64,000 bases of DNA from Macrostomum hystrix (taxonomy: Eukaryota; Platyhelminthes; Macrostomidae). Shown here one piece after another: positions 32,501-42,500 of this stretch. Numbering within the stretch: the stretch's first letter is position 1; every line of letters begins with the position of its first letter. The stretch is taken from contig CATNEN010000034.1 of assembly GCA_950097015.1 (NCBI GenBank), positions 6,342,501 to 6,406,500 on the forward strand, in the 5' to 3' direction. The notes under the pieces were generated by a model that was not told the DNA's origin, made no database searches, and saw only the letters and a program-made list of their open reading frames with translations. Made by a program: the position numbers and the translations under genes.

Positions 32501-34171
32501 GCTGATGGGCCTCGGGCTAAACAGCGGCGACAAGAAGTCAGCTGGCCTCCATCGCCTGCTTCTTGGCCGCCAACGGAGCTGATCTGACGCTGAAGAACAA
32601 AAAAGGTCAAACTCCCCTGGACCTTTGCCCAGACTCAAACCTGTGCAAAGCCCTGGCTAAGTGCCAGCGTGAGCACAGCGCTAGAGCTGCCGCCGCCGCC
32701 GCCGCCGCCACCGCCGCAGCCTCGACCAGCTCTGGCGCCGACGAATGCCTGGTGTGCTCCGAGCCACGCGATTGCCTCTTCGGTCCCTGCGGCCACGTCG
32801 CCTGCTGCTACCTGTGCGCCGCCAGAGCCAAGAAGTGCCTCATCTGCAAGCAGCTGATTGCTAGTCGGACTAAAATAGAAGAGTGCCTGGTTTGCAGCGA
32901 CCGTCCGGCGGCTGTGCTATTCCGGCCATGCGGCCACATGTGCGCATGCGAAGGCTGCGCCGGTGAGTCTTACCATAGTTACCTTATCTTCCTGGCCTCT
33001 CTTCTTGTTTCCTTACAGTCTATCTTCTATACTAATTTCCATATGCTTCTCCTTATCCCCTTCCATTTCCTTTTTATCCGTTACGATTCTCCCTAATTTA
33101 TCCTATTCCTGTTTCTGATTATCCCCTTTCATTCTCCGTTTATCGCCCTAAATTCTCTAATCTCTATTTATCCCCTTCTATTCTGTTTATCCCGTTCGAT
33201 TGTCAGTTTATCCCGCTCGATTGTCAGTTTATCCCGTTCGATTCTCAGTTTATCCCGTTCAATTCTCAGTTTACCCCGTTCAATTCTCGGTTTATCCCGT
33301 TCGATTCTCAGTTTATCCCGTTCAATTCTCAGTTTATCCCGTTCAATTCTCAGTTTACCCCGTTCAATTCTCTGTTTATCCTATTCGATGTTCACTTTAT
33401 CCCGGCCCTTTCCGTTTACACATTTGTTCTTACTATTTTATTCGTTTCCGTTTCGTCAATTTCGAAAAGTGTTGCTAATGTTCCACTTTTATTTATCTAT
33501 AGATATTGTTTTTTAACTTGACTGCCTACTTATTTCAGTAGTGCAAGCAGCGTGTTTGCCGTTAATTAAAAAATTGTTTCGAATCTGCAGGCCTCATGAA
33601 AAAATGCGTCCAATGCCGACAGCCAATCCAAGAAACTGTGCCCTACGGCGTCTGCTCCGCTGAGCACCTTTTTAGCAGCCAGAAATCTGCCGGCTCGTCA
33701 TCTTCCGCAGCCACGCCAGCCGCTGCGACTGCTTCTACTGCTACTACGACTGCTGCTGCTGCTGCTGCTTCACCAACAGCTACAGCAGTTTCAGCCTCTA
33801 CCGCTAGTGCCGAATCATTGTCGAGTTTAGCAATATCGACAGCCTCCTCTAACGTGGCGGCATCCGCTTCGAGTTACCTTCTATCGTCTTCAACTTTAGC
33901 TTCGGCTCGCAATCGGACCAGAGAGCAGCAGCAACAGACCGGCATGATGAACAATGGCCAACCAGATCAGAATGCCACACTGCGCGAGATGCAAAAGATC
34001 CAGCAGCAACTATTGGACATTCGAGAACAAACCAGCTGCCCAGTGTGTCTGGATAGGCTGAAGAATATGGTGTTCCTGTGCGGCCACGGCACGTGTCAGC
34101 ACTGCGGTGACCAGATGACTGTCTGTCCGATCTGTCGCAAACCAATCGAACGCCGAGTTCTGGTTTATTGA
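20592..34171 (+). CDS. mib1: Mind bomb 1 E3 ubiquitin ligase, seven exons
   Basis: MIB1 ubiquitinates Delta/Jagged-type Notch ligands in the signal-sending cell and drives their endocytosis. Exons: 20592-21325, about 23121-23689, 24625-25170, 26220-26575, 31120-31291, 32322-32962 and 33591-34171. Order: MIB/HERC2 domain ([18 protein letters not shown]), ZZ finger ([19 protein letters not shown]), second MIB/HERC2 ([17 protein letters not shown]), two mind-bomb repeats (the second shortened), ankyrin repeats (exons 3-6), two RING-like fingers (exon 6-7) and a C-terminal RING ([18 protein letters not shown]) ending RRVLVY. The C-terminus matches MIB1 better than MIB2. Length is about 1,200 residues, longer than the vertebrate protein because of low-complexity Ala/Ser/Thr linkers. 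Extra single bases at 21237 and near 32544 break the frame; removing each restores both homology and splice phase. The exon 2 acceptor is uncertain (23120 or 23180). Confidence 0.93.
21674..22801 (-). mobile_element. Degenerate mariner-family element with long inverted arms
   Basis: A 1,128-bp element flanked by TA at 21672-21673 and 22802-22803. The outermost ends (GGTTGTCCC inward, GGTTGGTTTACC inward) are only partly matched. Beyond them the arms are strongly complementary: 21674-21877 on the left and 22642-22801 on the right share CACTGATAAATAAACATTC, AAAAGTTATGGCTAAA and GAGTTACACCAAGTCAA. Arms of 160-200 bp are much longer than usual mariner ends. It is nested inside a dispersed repeat. 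Confidence 0.82.
21900..22330 (-). pseudogene. Mariner transposase N-terminal remnant
   Basis: Minus-strand translation gives [18 protein letters not shown], then a shifted segment [20 protein letters not shown] continuing into [11 protein letters not shown]. These match the two helix-turn-helix regions of mariner transposases. Frames are broken by stops and indels, and the catalytic domain is missing, so the element cannot move itself. Confidence 0.85.
23695..24545. repeat. 35-bp minisatellite in MIB1 intron 2
   Basis: About 24 copies of a 35-bp unit containing CTAACTCTCTCACACACTG and AAGCATTGGGATGGAG. A block of CCCTCAGCCACTG variants lies at the 3' end. It fills almost the whole intron between the exon ending at 23689 and the one starting at 24625. 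Confidence 0.96.
25430..26160. repeat. 21-bp minisatellite in MIB1 intron 3
   Basis: About 34 copies of a 21-bp unit with core CCTACACCGTCGATTGCTAA and ACACCTTCG/ACTCCGTCG variants. It keeps an open frame of (NPTPSIA)n on the plus strand. It is intronic, between MIB1 exons ending at 25170 and starting at 26220, so that frame is not taken as a gene. Confidence 0.95.
26695..26995 (-). mobile_element. tRNA-derived SINE copy, diverged
   Basis: Second minus-strand member of the SINE family, in MIB1 intron 4. It keeps the 3' end (GACCCGCAGCCAGCGAGG on the plus strand), the body block CTGACTTTCTTATCGTCAGT and the promoter end GATCTGCCACTCACCCCCGC. It differs at many positions from the 48-51 kb copies. 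Confidence 0.85.
27000..28040. other. MIB1 intron 4, unique part
   Basis: Intronic sequence with no recognised exon or element. It contains scattered degenerate stretches only. Confidence 0.35.
28045..28335 (+). repeat. Dispersed repeat copy in MIB1 intron 4
   Basis: Contains GTCCAAGACCCTGGCGATAA, GACCCCGACGAAAATCGTTG, AATATCTCGACGATGCCAAT and TTTCATCGGATAGAGCG. These run in the same order as in the copy at 37.14-37.65 kb. The left end is shortened. Confidence 0.75.
28340..30480. other. MIB1 intron 4, GC-richer section
   Basis: Less AT-rich than nearby introns, with open stretches near 28956-29495 and around 28.6-28.9 kb. Their translations are low-complexity and show no domain, and MIB1 splice phase skips this region. 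I see no supportable gene. Confidence 0.35.
30487..30897. repeat. 46-bp minisatellite in MIB1 intron 4
   Basis: Nine copies of a 46-bp unit containing GGTTGCAATATAGGATCAG and ATGTCCGCAGACTGGGTATG, ending about 220 bp before the exon at 31120. Confidence 0.93.
31395..32152. repeat. 36-bp minisatellite in MIB1 intron 5
   Basis: About 21 copies of a 36-bp unit containing AAGCTTTGTAATCCCCATCG and AAGAATCTCCCTCTCG, differing mainly by an A/G (GAAGAATC or GAGGAATC). Two units have lost a C. It lies between the exons ending at 31291 and starting at 32322. Confidence 0.96.
33190..33415. repeat. 21-bp minisatellite in MIB1 intron 6
   Basis: About 11 copies of a 21-bp unit with core CCCGTTCAATTCTCAGTTTA, between the exons ending at 32962 and starting at 33591. 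Confidence 0.92.
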
Positions 34172-35370
34172 AGCCTAAGTCAATATCTTCAGATACCTTC
34201 TGAAATACATATTCTTGGATCCAGTTTACAGTAAAATATAGATTCAGATACCTAACTCCCAGTAGACTTCTCGAATCTCTGTTCAAATCCCAGTTCTCAA
34301 ATCCCAATCCAGATTCCATTTATGAAATCAAATCCCAGTCCATTACGCAGCTTTTAAATTGCTGTCAAAATTAATTTGAAATCCCATTTCAGCACTAACT
34401 TTAAGTCCCATTTGTTCTGTTGAATCGATAATATATTATAACAGTTATTGTTTATTTAGTTCTGCTTAAATGGGAACTTTAAAAGTCTTATGTTAAAATT
34501 ATATTTACAAGTAATTTAGGTAGAACTTTCGTTTAATAAATATATTAGGCATGTGTTATATGTACTAAAATATATACCTCGAACCAAACATTTGCACTTT
34601 ATAAACTTCCAATATTACTGCACCTATTTGAAAACAATGCTAAAATCGGAATATATATATTATTTTCTTTTGGCATAGAAAGTTAAACACTGTGTTAATC
34701 GTCTGCTCAACCCTTCTTTATTGTTTTCCCTCATTTAAATTTCCTGTTGAGTTGCTATACATTTTTTATTTTGACTGTCCTTATTGTCATTATTCTCAAA
34801 CATGATTATTTGATTACAATTTTCTATTTGCAAATTAAATTGTCTAGTAAACTGACAGATTCTATTGGCTTTCCCGTAAATCTATCCTTATTAACAATGC
34901 GACAGTAATTCATGAATCTATTGATCATTAGTCTATCTTTAATGCACCACCATTTCACTTTCTCTGAATTACATTTGTTCCGTATGTTAAACCTTAGAAT
35001 ATGCTGAAATAATCAGAATTTGGAGAGCTTCTGTGTGCTTCAATGTTGAATTATTTTGCTACATTTTGATTGCCTTTTCTTGTGCACGAAAGCCGCCTCC
35101 TACTATTATCTATTGAAATATACGTCAAGCCTAACTGTTTCTGCTTCCATCCAATGCCTGCTTTGTTGATTTTTTCCTTTAATACTCATTAAATTAATTA
35201 GATAATGCTCTAGTTCCAGCTATCGAGGTCTTAAAAGTACAAGTAGTTATTATGATCTGACATCCTAACCCCAAATTGTCAATCTATTGTTTTTATTTCT
35301 AAGAAATAGCATCTATCCGATAACACGCCCTTCACGAAATCCCACTTAACAAAATATCTTTGTTCGCGCA
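34172..35370. other. MIB1 3' UTR and intergenic DNA
   Basis: AT-rich 3' flank of MIB1. Short CCCAGTTCTCAAATCCCAATC-like blocks just after the stop (34255-34345) resemble the minisatellite starting at 35.37 kb. The first good AATAAA is at 34535-34540. Confidence 0.45.
34535..34540 (+). terminator. Polyadenylation signal of MIB1
   Basis: Canonical AATAAA 364 bp past the MIB1 stop codon at 34171. Confidence 0.6.
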
Positions 35371-35888
35371 TATAGATCTCAATTCTCGGATTCAAATTCA
35401 GATCCTTATTCGTGAATTTCAGTTCCGATCCCTATTCTTGAATTCCAGTTCTAAAATCCCTGTTCATATCCCTATTCGTTAATCCCAGTTCTGAAACCCA
35501 AGTTCTGATCTTCTTGAATCCCAATTCTGAAACCCAAGTTCTGATCCCTATTCTGAAATCCCAGTTCTGATCCCTATTCTTGAATCCCAATTCTGAAATC
35601 CCAGTTCTGATCCCTATTCTTGAATCCCAATTCTGAAATCCCAGTTCTGATCCTTATTCTTGAATCCCAATTCTGAAATCCTAGTTCTGATACCAATTCT
35701 GTAATCCCAGTTCTGATTCCTATTCTTAAATCCCAATTCTGAAATCCCAGTTCAGATCCCAACTCTGAAATTCCAGTTCAGATCCCAACTCTGAAATCCC
35801 AGTTCAGATCCCAACTCTGAATTCCCAGTTGAGATGCCAATTCTGAAATCCCAGTTCAGATCCCAATTCTGAAATCCCAGTTCAGACC
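35370..35888. repeat. Degenerate minisatellite upstream of RPL35
   Basis: Tandem, interleaved blocks of CCCAGTTCTGATCCCTATTC and TTGAATCCCAATTCTGAAAT, period about 39 bp with 20-bp half-units. In reverse orientation the sequence matches the unit of the giant array at 39.5-43.5 kb (GAATTCAAGAATAGGGATC). Confidence 0.88.
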
Positions 35889-35941
35889 TGTCCTGAAATG
35901 GCTAATCGAATGTATTTCCTGCAGCGCCTGCAGCAGCCGCC

Positions 35942-36319
35942 ATGGTTAACAAGAAGGAATCCGCCCGCATGCTCCGCGGCAAGGCCAAAGCCGACCTGGA
36001 GAAGCAGCTGACCGATCTCAAGCAGGAGTTGGCCACCCTTCGCGTTGCCAAGGTAACCGGCGGTGCCGCATCCAAGCTGGCCCAGATTCACCAAGTTCGC
36101 AAGATGATCGCCAGGGTGTTCACCGTCACTCATCAGCAGCAGAAGGAACACCTGCGCCGATTTCACAAGAACGCGAAGCACCTGCCTAAGGACCTGCGGC
36201 CTAAGCGCACCAGGGCCATCAGGCGCGCCTTGACCCCACACGAAGCCGGAGCTGTCACCGCCAAGCAGCAGAGGAAGGCGCGCGCCTTTCCTGTGCGCCG
36301 TTTCGCTGTGAAGGCCTGA
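35942..36319 (+). CDS. RPL35: Ribosomal protein L35 (uL29)
   Basis: Complete 125-residue large-subunit ribosomal protein; about 123 residues is usual in animals. L35 binds 28S rRNA near the polypeptide exit tunnel. The signature [14 protein letters not shown] lies at about residues 33-46, followed by [18 protein letters not shown] and [18 protein letters not shown] at the end, all diagnostic. The ATG lies in a near-perfect GCCGCCATGG context, 18 bases after TTTCCTGCAG, which resembles a cis- or trans-splice acceptor. The open frame is a single exon. I find no AATAAA between its stop and the next gene's start at 37012, so the two might share a primary transcript; this is inference. Confidence 0.97.
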   Translation: MVNKKESARMLRGKAKADLEKQLTDLKQELATLRVAKVTGGAASKLAQIHQVRKMIARVFTVTHQQQKEHLRRFHKNAKHLPKDLRPKRTRAIRRALTPHEAGAVTAKQQRKARAFPVRRFAVKA

Positions 36320-36526
36320 ATTTTACCAGATCTGAACCTGAAGTTTGTGTTAGACTGAGGCGGTGCGTTGGAGAGAATGGGGCTTTGGAAAATACAAGCT
36401 CGTTTCAGGCAGTAGCATTGTTGCCTTTTTGGAGTCAATTCTGTTCTTTTGATCTGTTTCACTTTATTTTGCTGACTTTTTAGGATTATTGCCCTAAAAC
36501 CCCTCAGACTCATCTTCCTCTGCTCC

Positions 36527-36952
36527 CGCAGTTTCCCATCAGACACATCCCAGTCTCCGCAGTTTCCCATCAGACACATCCCAGTCTCCGCAGTTTCCCA
36601 TCAGACACATCCCAGTCTCCGCAGTTTCCCATCAGACACATCCCAGTCTCCGCAGTTTCCCATCACACACATCCCAGTCTCCACAGTTTCCCATCAGACA
36701 CATCCCAGTCTCCACAGTTTCCCATCAGACACATCCCAGTCTCCACAGTTTCCCATCAGACACATCCTAGTCTCCACAGTTTCCCATCAGACACATCCCA
36801 GTCTCCACAGTTTCCCATCAGACACATCCCAGTCTCCACAGTTTCCCATCAGACACATCCCAGTCTCCGCAGTTTCCCATCAGACACATCCCAGTCTCCG
36901 CAGTTTCCCATCAGACACATCCCAGTCTCCGCAGTTTCCCATCAGACACTGA
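36527..36952. repeat. 31-bp minisatellite between RPL35 and the RRM gene
   Basis: About 14 copies of a 31-bp unit containing CAGTTTCCCATCAGACACAT and CCCAGTCTCC, with G/A variants (TCCGCAG, TCCACAG) in blocks. It lies about 60 bp upstream of the RRM gene start. Confidence 0.95.
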
Positions 36953-37011
36953 TCGCAGAAGCAGAGTATTAATCAGTTTTCCCATCCGTCTGCAGCCAGT
37001 GCCCAGCAGCA

Positions 37012-38472
37012 ATGGACAATAGCGGCACCCTAACCAGCTCGCAGGACCCGCACTCGCAGCGGTCTCGCGTATTCGTTGGCAATTTAAACACGGCTCAGGT
37101 GAGAAAGCGCAACCCTATAAAAAGGATAATGTGACATTGTTGATTCCAAGCTTTTCCCCCCATGGGGGTATTTCAAACATCTCTCCCTCTTACTTCACGA
37201 TAGCTCACCGATTTTCGTTCTAGTCCACCATATGGATCAGAATTTTCCGCCCTTCACGACAAACTAACTTTGAAAACCGTCCGAGTCAGCATCATCGGGA
37301 TATTCAACGATTATTGTCGAAGATCCTGTTGACATGGACAACTAACACTGCTCTGTTTAAGCCTCTGAGGCGAAAATAATAAAAAAGCAATATAGTCTAA
37401 AATTATAGCCGACATGGTTTCATAGTAAAAATTTTTGAGCAGAAAAATGATGCCTATATTGCTGGTATTTGCCACCAGACCCCGACGAGAATCGTTGAAT
37501 ATCTCGACCGATGTTTTGTTATTCTGGAAGTTGTTTCATCGGATAGAGCGTAAAATCTTAGTCCGTGTTCTGCATTTCATGCGATTGGTTGAATCGATAG
37601 TTTAGGAGAAGCATGAAAAAACGCGGGTATTTGAAATCTAAATAATGTCGGTATCAAATGATGGCATATCCCACAAGCGGTAAAATGCCACTGCCAATTT
37701 TCCTCATCCCAGGTGAGCCGCGGCGAGCTAGAGCAGCGGTTCTCCCGCTACGGCGCCGTCATCGGCATCTCCGTGCACAAAGGCTACGGCTTTGTGCAAT
37801 TCGCAGACGAATGGTCAGCCAGAGCCGCTGTGCAGGGCGAGGATGGCCAGTTCTATCACGGCATGCGCGTCGATGCCAACATTGCCAGCGAGCCTAAACA
37901 GCGGCGCAATCTAAGCGGCGTTGTCAGCGTCAGCAGGCGGCGGTCAGCCGGCTGTTAAGCGCGCCCGTCAGGATCTGTCCGGCACAGCGTCGGTGACGTC
38001 AATTAATTCAACAGGTGGTGGGCAGGGCTTGCAGGCTAGTTCGGCTGCGCTGTCGCGCAAGACTAGCAACCTGGTGTCGCTGGTGGCGCCGTCCCACCCG
38101 GTGGCGCCAGAAGAGCAGCCGGAGAAGCGGCCTACCCTGAACGATCCAACGGTGAAGGATTTGCTGATCTGCGGTAGTTGTCGGGAGGTACTGCCGGACC
38201 TGACTAGCCTGGCCGCTCACAAGAACTCCAACTGTCGCCTGCGCCAAATTTGCCGCTGCCTTCAGGCTGGCGAACCAACCAGCATGGACTGCGGCTACTG
38301 CGGAGCGAATTTCCTCTCAGCCTGGGAGCTGCTGCTGCACTGCAGAGATGAGCACGATCTGCTGCTGTTTGGCGGCCCGCCAGCCGCTGCTGCAACAGCC
38401 GCTGCTGCTTTAACAACTGCCACCGCAGCCAGTGCTCCGACAGCTGTCAGTTCCGAGTCTAATGGCCAATAA
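37012..38472 (+). CDS. hnRNP C/RALY-type RRM protein with zinc-finger-like C-terminus
   Basis: Predicted nuclear RNA-binding protein of about 280 residues. Exon 1 (37012-37098) ends CAG/GTGAGA after the RRM RNP2 strand VFVGNLNT. Exon 2 starts at 37713 after CATCCCAG and supplies the rest: RYGAVIGISVHKGYGFVQF (RNP1) and AAVQGEDGQFYHGMRVD, strongly like hnRNP C/RALY. A basic VKRARQ stretch follows. Then come two Cys/His clusters, CGSCREVLPDLTSLAAHKNSNC and, nearer the end, CGYCGANF...LLHCRDEH, the second fitting a C2H2 finger; the tail is Ala/Thr-rich. The frame changes by one extra base between 37912 and 37958, just after the RRM; without correction the protein stops at 37956. AATAAA is at 38656-38661. 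The RRM is certain; the RRM-plus-finger arrangement depends on the correction. Confidence 0.85.
37140..37650 (+). repeat. Dispersed repeat, most complete copy
   Basis: About 500 bp in the intron of the RRM gene. It opens with CATGGGGGTATTTCAAACAT and closes with GCGGGTATTTGAAATCTAAA, so the ends carry an inverted GGTATTT-type block. Shared internal blocks are GAGTCAGCATCATCGGGATA, CCCCGACGAGAATCGTTGAA and TTTCATCGGATAGAGCG. Other copies lie at 12.9, 21.5/22.8 and 28.0 kb. Confidence 0.78.
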
Positions 38473-39500
38473 CTGCTGATGGCTTCAATGGATAAGGGAT
38501 TTGTATCACTGTGTGCGGCTCTGAAATTGATTGCAATTTTGCAGCTATTTACCTTGTTTGTTCCTTAACTACGTTTTCGTTTATTAACTCTACTAAACTA
38601 TAAATTGTCTGCCATGTTTTTTTTCACCGGTTTCGCACTATAGTTTACTGTCCCAAATAAACTATTTTACTACTATCAGTAGTGGCAGTCGGCCTTTGCT
38701 AAATTTATTTTTAGTAGTTCGCTTCCCTCACTGATGCTCTCTCTCTCTCTGTGTTGTTTGTGTCCGATTTGAAACACTTGCTGCATGTTCTCTACTTGCA
38801 GTAGTATCTAGCTTTTGCATGGAAACTGACATCATGCTTTTTTATAAATACATTCAATGCGGATCTATTTCGCTGCTATTGTGCATTAATAATTATTTGT
38901 TAACCATTTTCTAGCTATTGTTCTCCTTTAGCTCTCGTTTTCTTCAATTCAAAGTCTAATTGAATACCGACGAATTTAACAATTTTAACGACGAAGATAT
39001 TTTTACAATTTTTTCACTGAAACTTAATAGCTAATTTTTTAAACTTGTCATTTCTCCGCTTGATCTTAATTATGTTTTTTTATCTTTCTCTCTCGAAGAA
39101 GAATTCCTAATTTCATAATTTTGTTGCTAGAAATTTAGTTTCTATATTTTAATTTTTCCGTTTAATGGTTCATCAGAATAGTGCATTTCAGACGCGATCT
39201 GCCAATTTTACAGGCCGCCGATTTTAGCAATTCAGATATCGATTTTCACGGCTAGACAAGCGAGCGGAATTTGAATATGAGAAATGCTACTAAAAACCAG
39301 CTGGTCACAATCACGGCTCATTGTCAACGAGAATTCGGCTTTGCCTGCCACACAAATCATTTTTTACTGCTTTAAACTACGCTTAAAGACTAGAGAACGA
39401 CGATGAGAAGATTTCTAATTGACTTCTGTAAAACACTCAATTAACGCACTCAGACAACAGTCAACCACTAGTGGTATGGCGCTCTGGACGGAAACATGAC
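38473..39500. other. 3' flank of the RRM gene
   Basis: AT-rich 3' UTR and intergenic sequence. AATAAA lies at 38656-38661. No further gene is visible before the giant array. Confidence 0.45.
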
Positions 39501-39504
39501 TGTC

Positions 39505-42500
39505 CATGATCTAAACTGGGATTCAAGAATAGGGATCTATAAACTGGAATTCGAGAATAAGGGTTTAAACTGGAATTCGAGAATAGGGATTTAAACTGGA
39601 ATTCGAGAATAGGGATCTATAAACTGGAATTCAAGAATATGGATTTAAACTGGAATTCGAGAATAGGGATTTAAACTGGAATTCGAGAATAGGGATCTAT
39701 AAACTGGAATTCAAGAATATGGATTTAAACTGGAATTCAAGAATATGGATTTAAACTGGAATTCAAGAATATGGATTTAAACTGGAATTCGAGAATAGGG
39801 ATTTAAACTGGAATTCTAGAATAGGGATCTATAAACTGGAATTCAAGAATATGGATTTAAACTGGAATTCAAGAATATGGATTTAAACTGGAATTCAAGA
39901 ATATGGATTTAAACTGGAATTCAAGAATATGGATTTAAACTGGAATTCGAGAATATGGATTTAAACTGGAATTCAAGAATATGGATTTAAACTGGAATTC
40001 GAGAATAGGGATTTAAACTGGAATTCGAGAATAGGGATCTATAAACTGGAATTCAAGAATATGGATTTAAACTGGAATTCGAGAATAAGGGTTTAAACTG
40101 GAATTCGAGAATAGGGATTTAAACTGGAATTCGAGAATAGGGATCTATAAACTGGAATTCAAGAATATGGATTTAAACTGGAATTCGAGAATAGGGATTT
40201 AAACTGGAATTCGAGAATAGGGATCTATAAACTGGAATTCAAGAATATGGATTTAAACTGGAATTCAAGAATATGGATTTAAACTGGAATTCAAGAATAT
40301 GGATTTAAACTGGAATTCGAGAATAGGGATTTAAACTGGAATTCGAGAATAGGGATCTATAAACTGGAATTCGAGAATAGGGATTTAAACTGGAATTCAA
40401 GAATATGGATTTAAACTGGAATTCAAGAATATGGATTTAAACTGGAATTCGAGAATAGGGATCTATAAACTGGAATTCGAGAATAGGGATTTAAACTGGA
40501 ATTCAAGAATATGGATTTAAACTGGAATTCAAGAATATGGATTTAAACGGATTCAAGAATAGGGATCTATAAACTGGAATTCGAGAATATGGATCTATAA
40601 ACTGGAATTCGAGAATATGGATCTATAAACTGGAATTCTAGAATAGGGATCTATAAACTGGAATTCGAGAATAGGGATCTATAAACTGGAATTCGAGAAT
40701 AGGGACATATAAACTGGAATTCGAGAATAGGGATCTATAAACTGGAATTCGAGAATATAGATTTAAACTGGAATTCGAGAATATGGATTTAAACTGGAAT
40801 TCGAGAATAGGGATTTAAACTGGAATTCAAGAATAGGGATCTATAAACTGGAATTCGAGAATATGGATTTAAACTGGAATTCAAGAATATGGATTTAAAC
40901 TGGAATTCGAGAATAGGGATTTAAACTGGAATTCGAGAATATAGATTTAAACTGGAATTCGAGAATATGGATTTAAACTGGAATTCAAGAATATGGATTT
41001 AAACTGGAATTCGAGAATATAGATTTAAACTGGAATTCGAGAATAGGGATTTAAACTGGAATTCAAGAATAGGGATCTATAAACTGGAATTCAAGAATAG
41101 GGATCTATAAACTGGAATTCAAGAATAGGGATCTATAAACTGGAATTCGAGAATAGGGATTTAAACTGGAATTCAAGAATAGGGATCTATAAACTGGAAT
41201 TCGAGAATATGGATTTAAACTGGAATTCAAGAATATGGATTTAAACTGGAATTCGAGAATAGGGATTTAAACTGGAATTCGAGAATATAGATTTAAACTG
41301 GAATTCGAGAATATGGATTTAAACTGGAATTCAAGAATATGGATTTAAACTGGAATTCGAGAATATAGATTTAAACTGGAATTCGAGAATATGGATTTAA
41401 ACTGGAATTCAAGAATATGGATTTAAACTGGAATTCAAGAATAGGGATCTATAAACTGGAATTCGAGAATATGGATTTAAACTGGAATTCAAGAATATGG
41501 ATTTAAACTGGAATTCGAGAATAGGGATCTATAAACTGGAATTCGAGAATAGGGGTTTAAACTGGAATTAGAGAATGGGGTTTAAACTGGAATTCAAAAA
41601 TAGGGATCTATAAACTGGAATTCGAGAATAAGGGTTTAAACTGGAATTCGAGAATAGGGATCTATAAACTGGAATTCGAGAATATAGATTTAAACTGGAA
41701 TTCGAGAATATGGATTTAAACTGGAATTCGAGAATAGGGATCTATAAACTGGAATTCAAGAATATGGATTTAAACTGGAATTCGAGAATATGGATTTAAA
41801 CTGGAATTCGAGAATAGGGATTTAAACTGGAATTCGAGAATAGGGATCTATAAACTGGAATTCGAGAATATAGATTTAAACTGGAATTCGAGAATATGGA
41901 TTTAAACTGGAATTCGAGAATAGGGATCTATAAACTGGAATTCAAGAATATGGATTTAAACGGATTCAAGAATAGGGATCTATAAACTGGAATTCGAGAA
42001 TAGGGATCTATAAACTGGAATTCCAGAATAGGGACATATAAACTGGAATTCGAGAATAGGGATCTATAAACTGGAATTCGAGAATAGGGATCTATAAACT
42101 GGAATTCGAGAATAGGGATCTATAAACTGGAATTCGAGAATAGGGATCTATAAACTGGAATTCAAGAATAGGGATCTATAAACTGGAATTCGAGAATATG
42201 GATCTATAAACTGGAATTCCAGAATAGGGACATATAAACTGGAATTCGAGAATAGGGATCTATAAACTGGAATTCGAGAATAGGGATCTATAAACTGGAA
42301 TTCAGGAATGGGGATCTATAAACTGGAGTTCAAGAATAGGGATCTATAAACTGGAATTCGAGAATAGGTATCTATAAACTGGAATTCAAGAATAGGGACA
42401 TATAAACTGGAATTCGAGAATAGGGATCTATAAACTGGAATTCGAGAATAGGTATCTATAAACTGGAATTCGAGAATAGGGACATATAAACTGGAATTCG

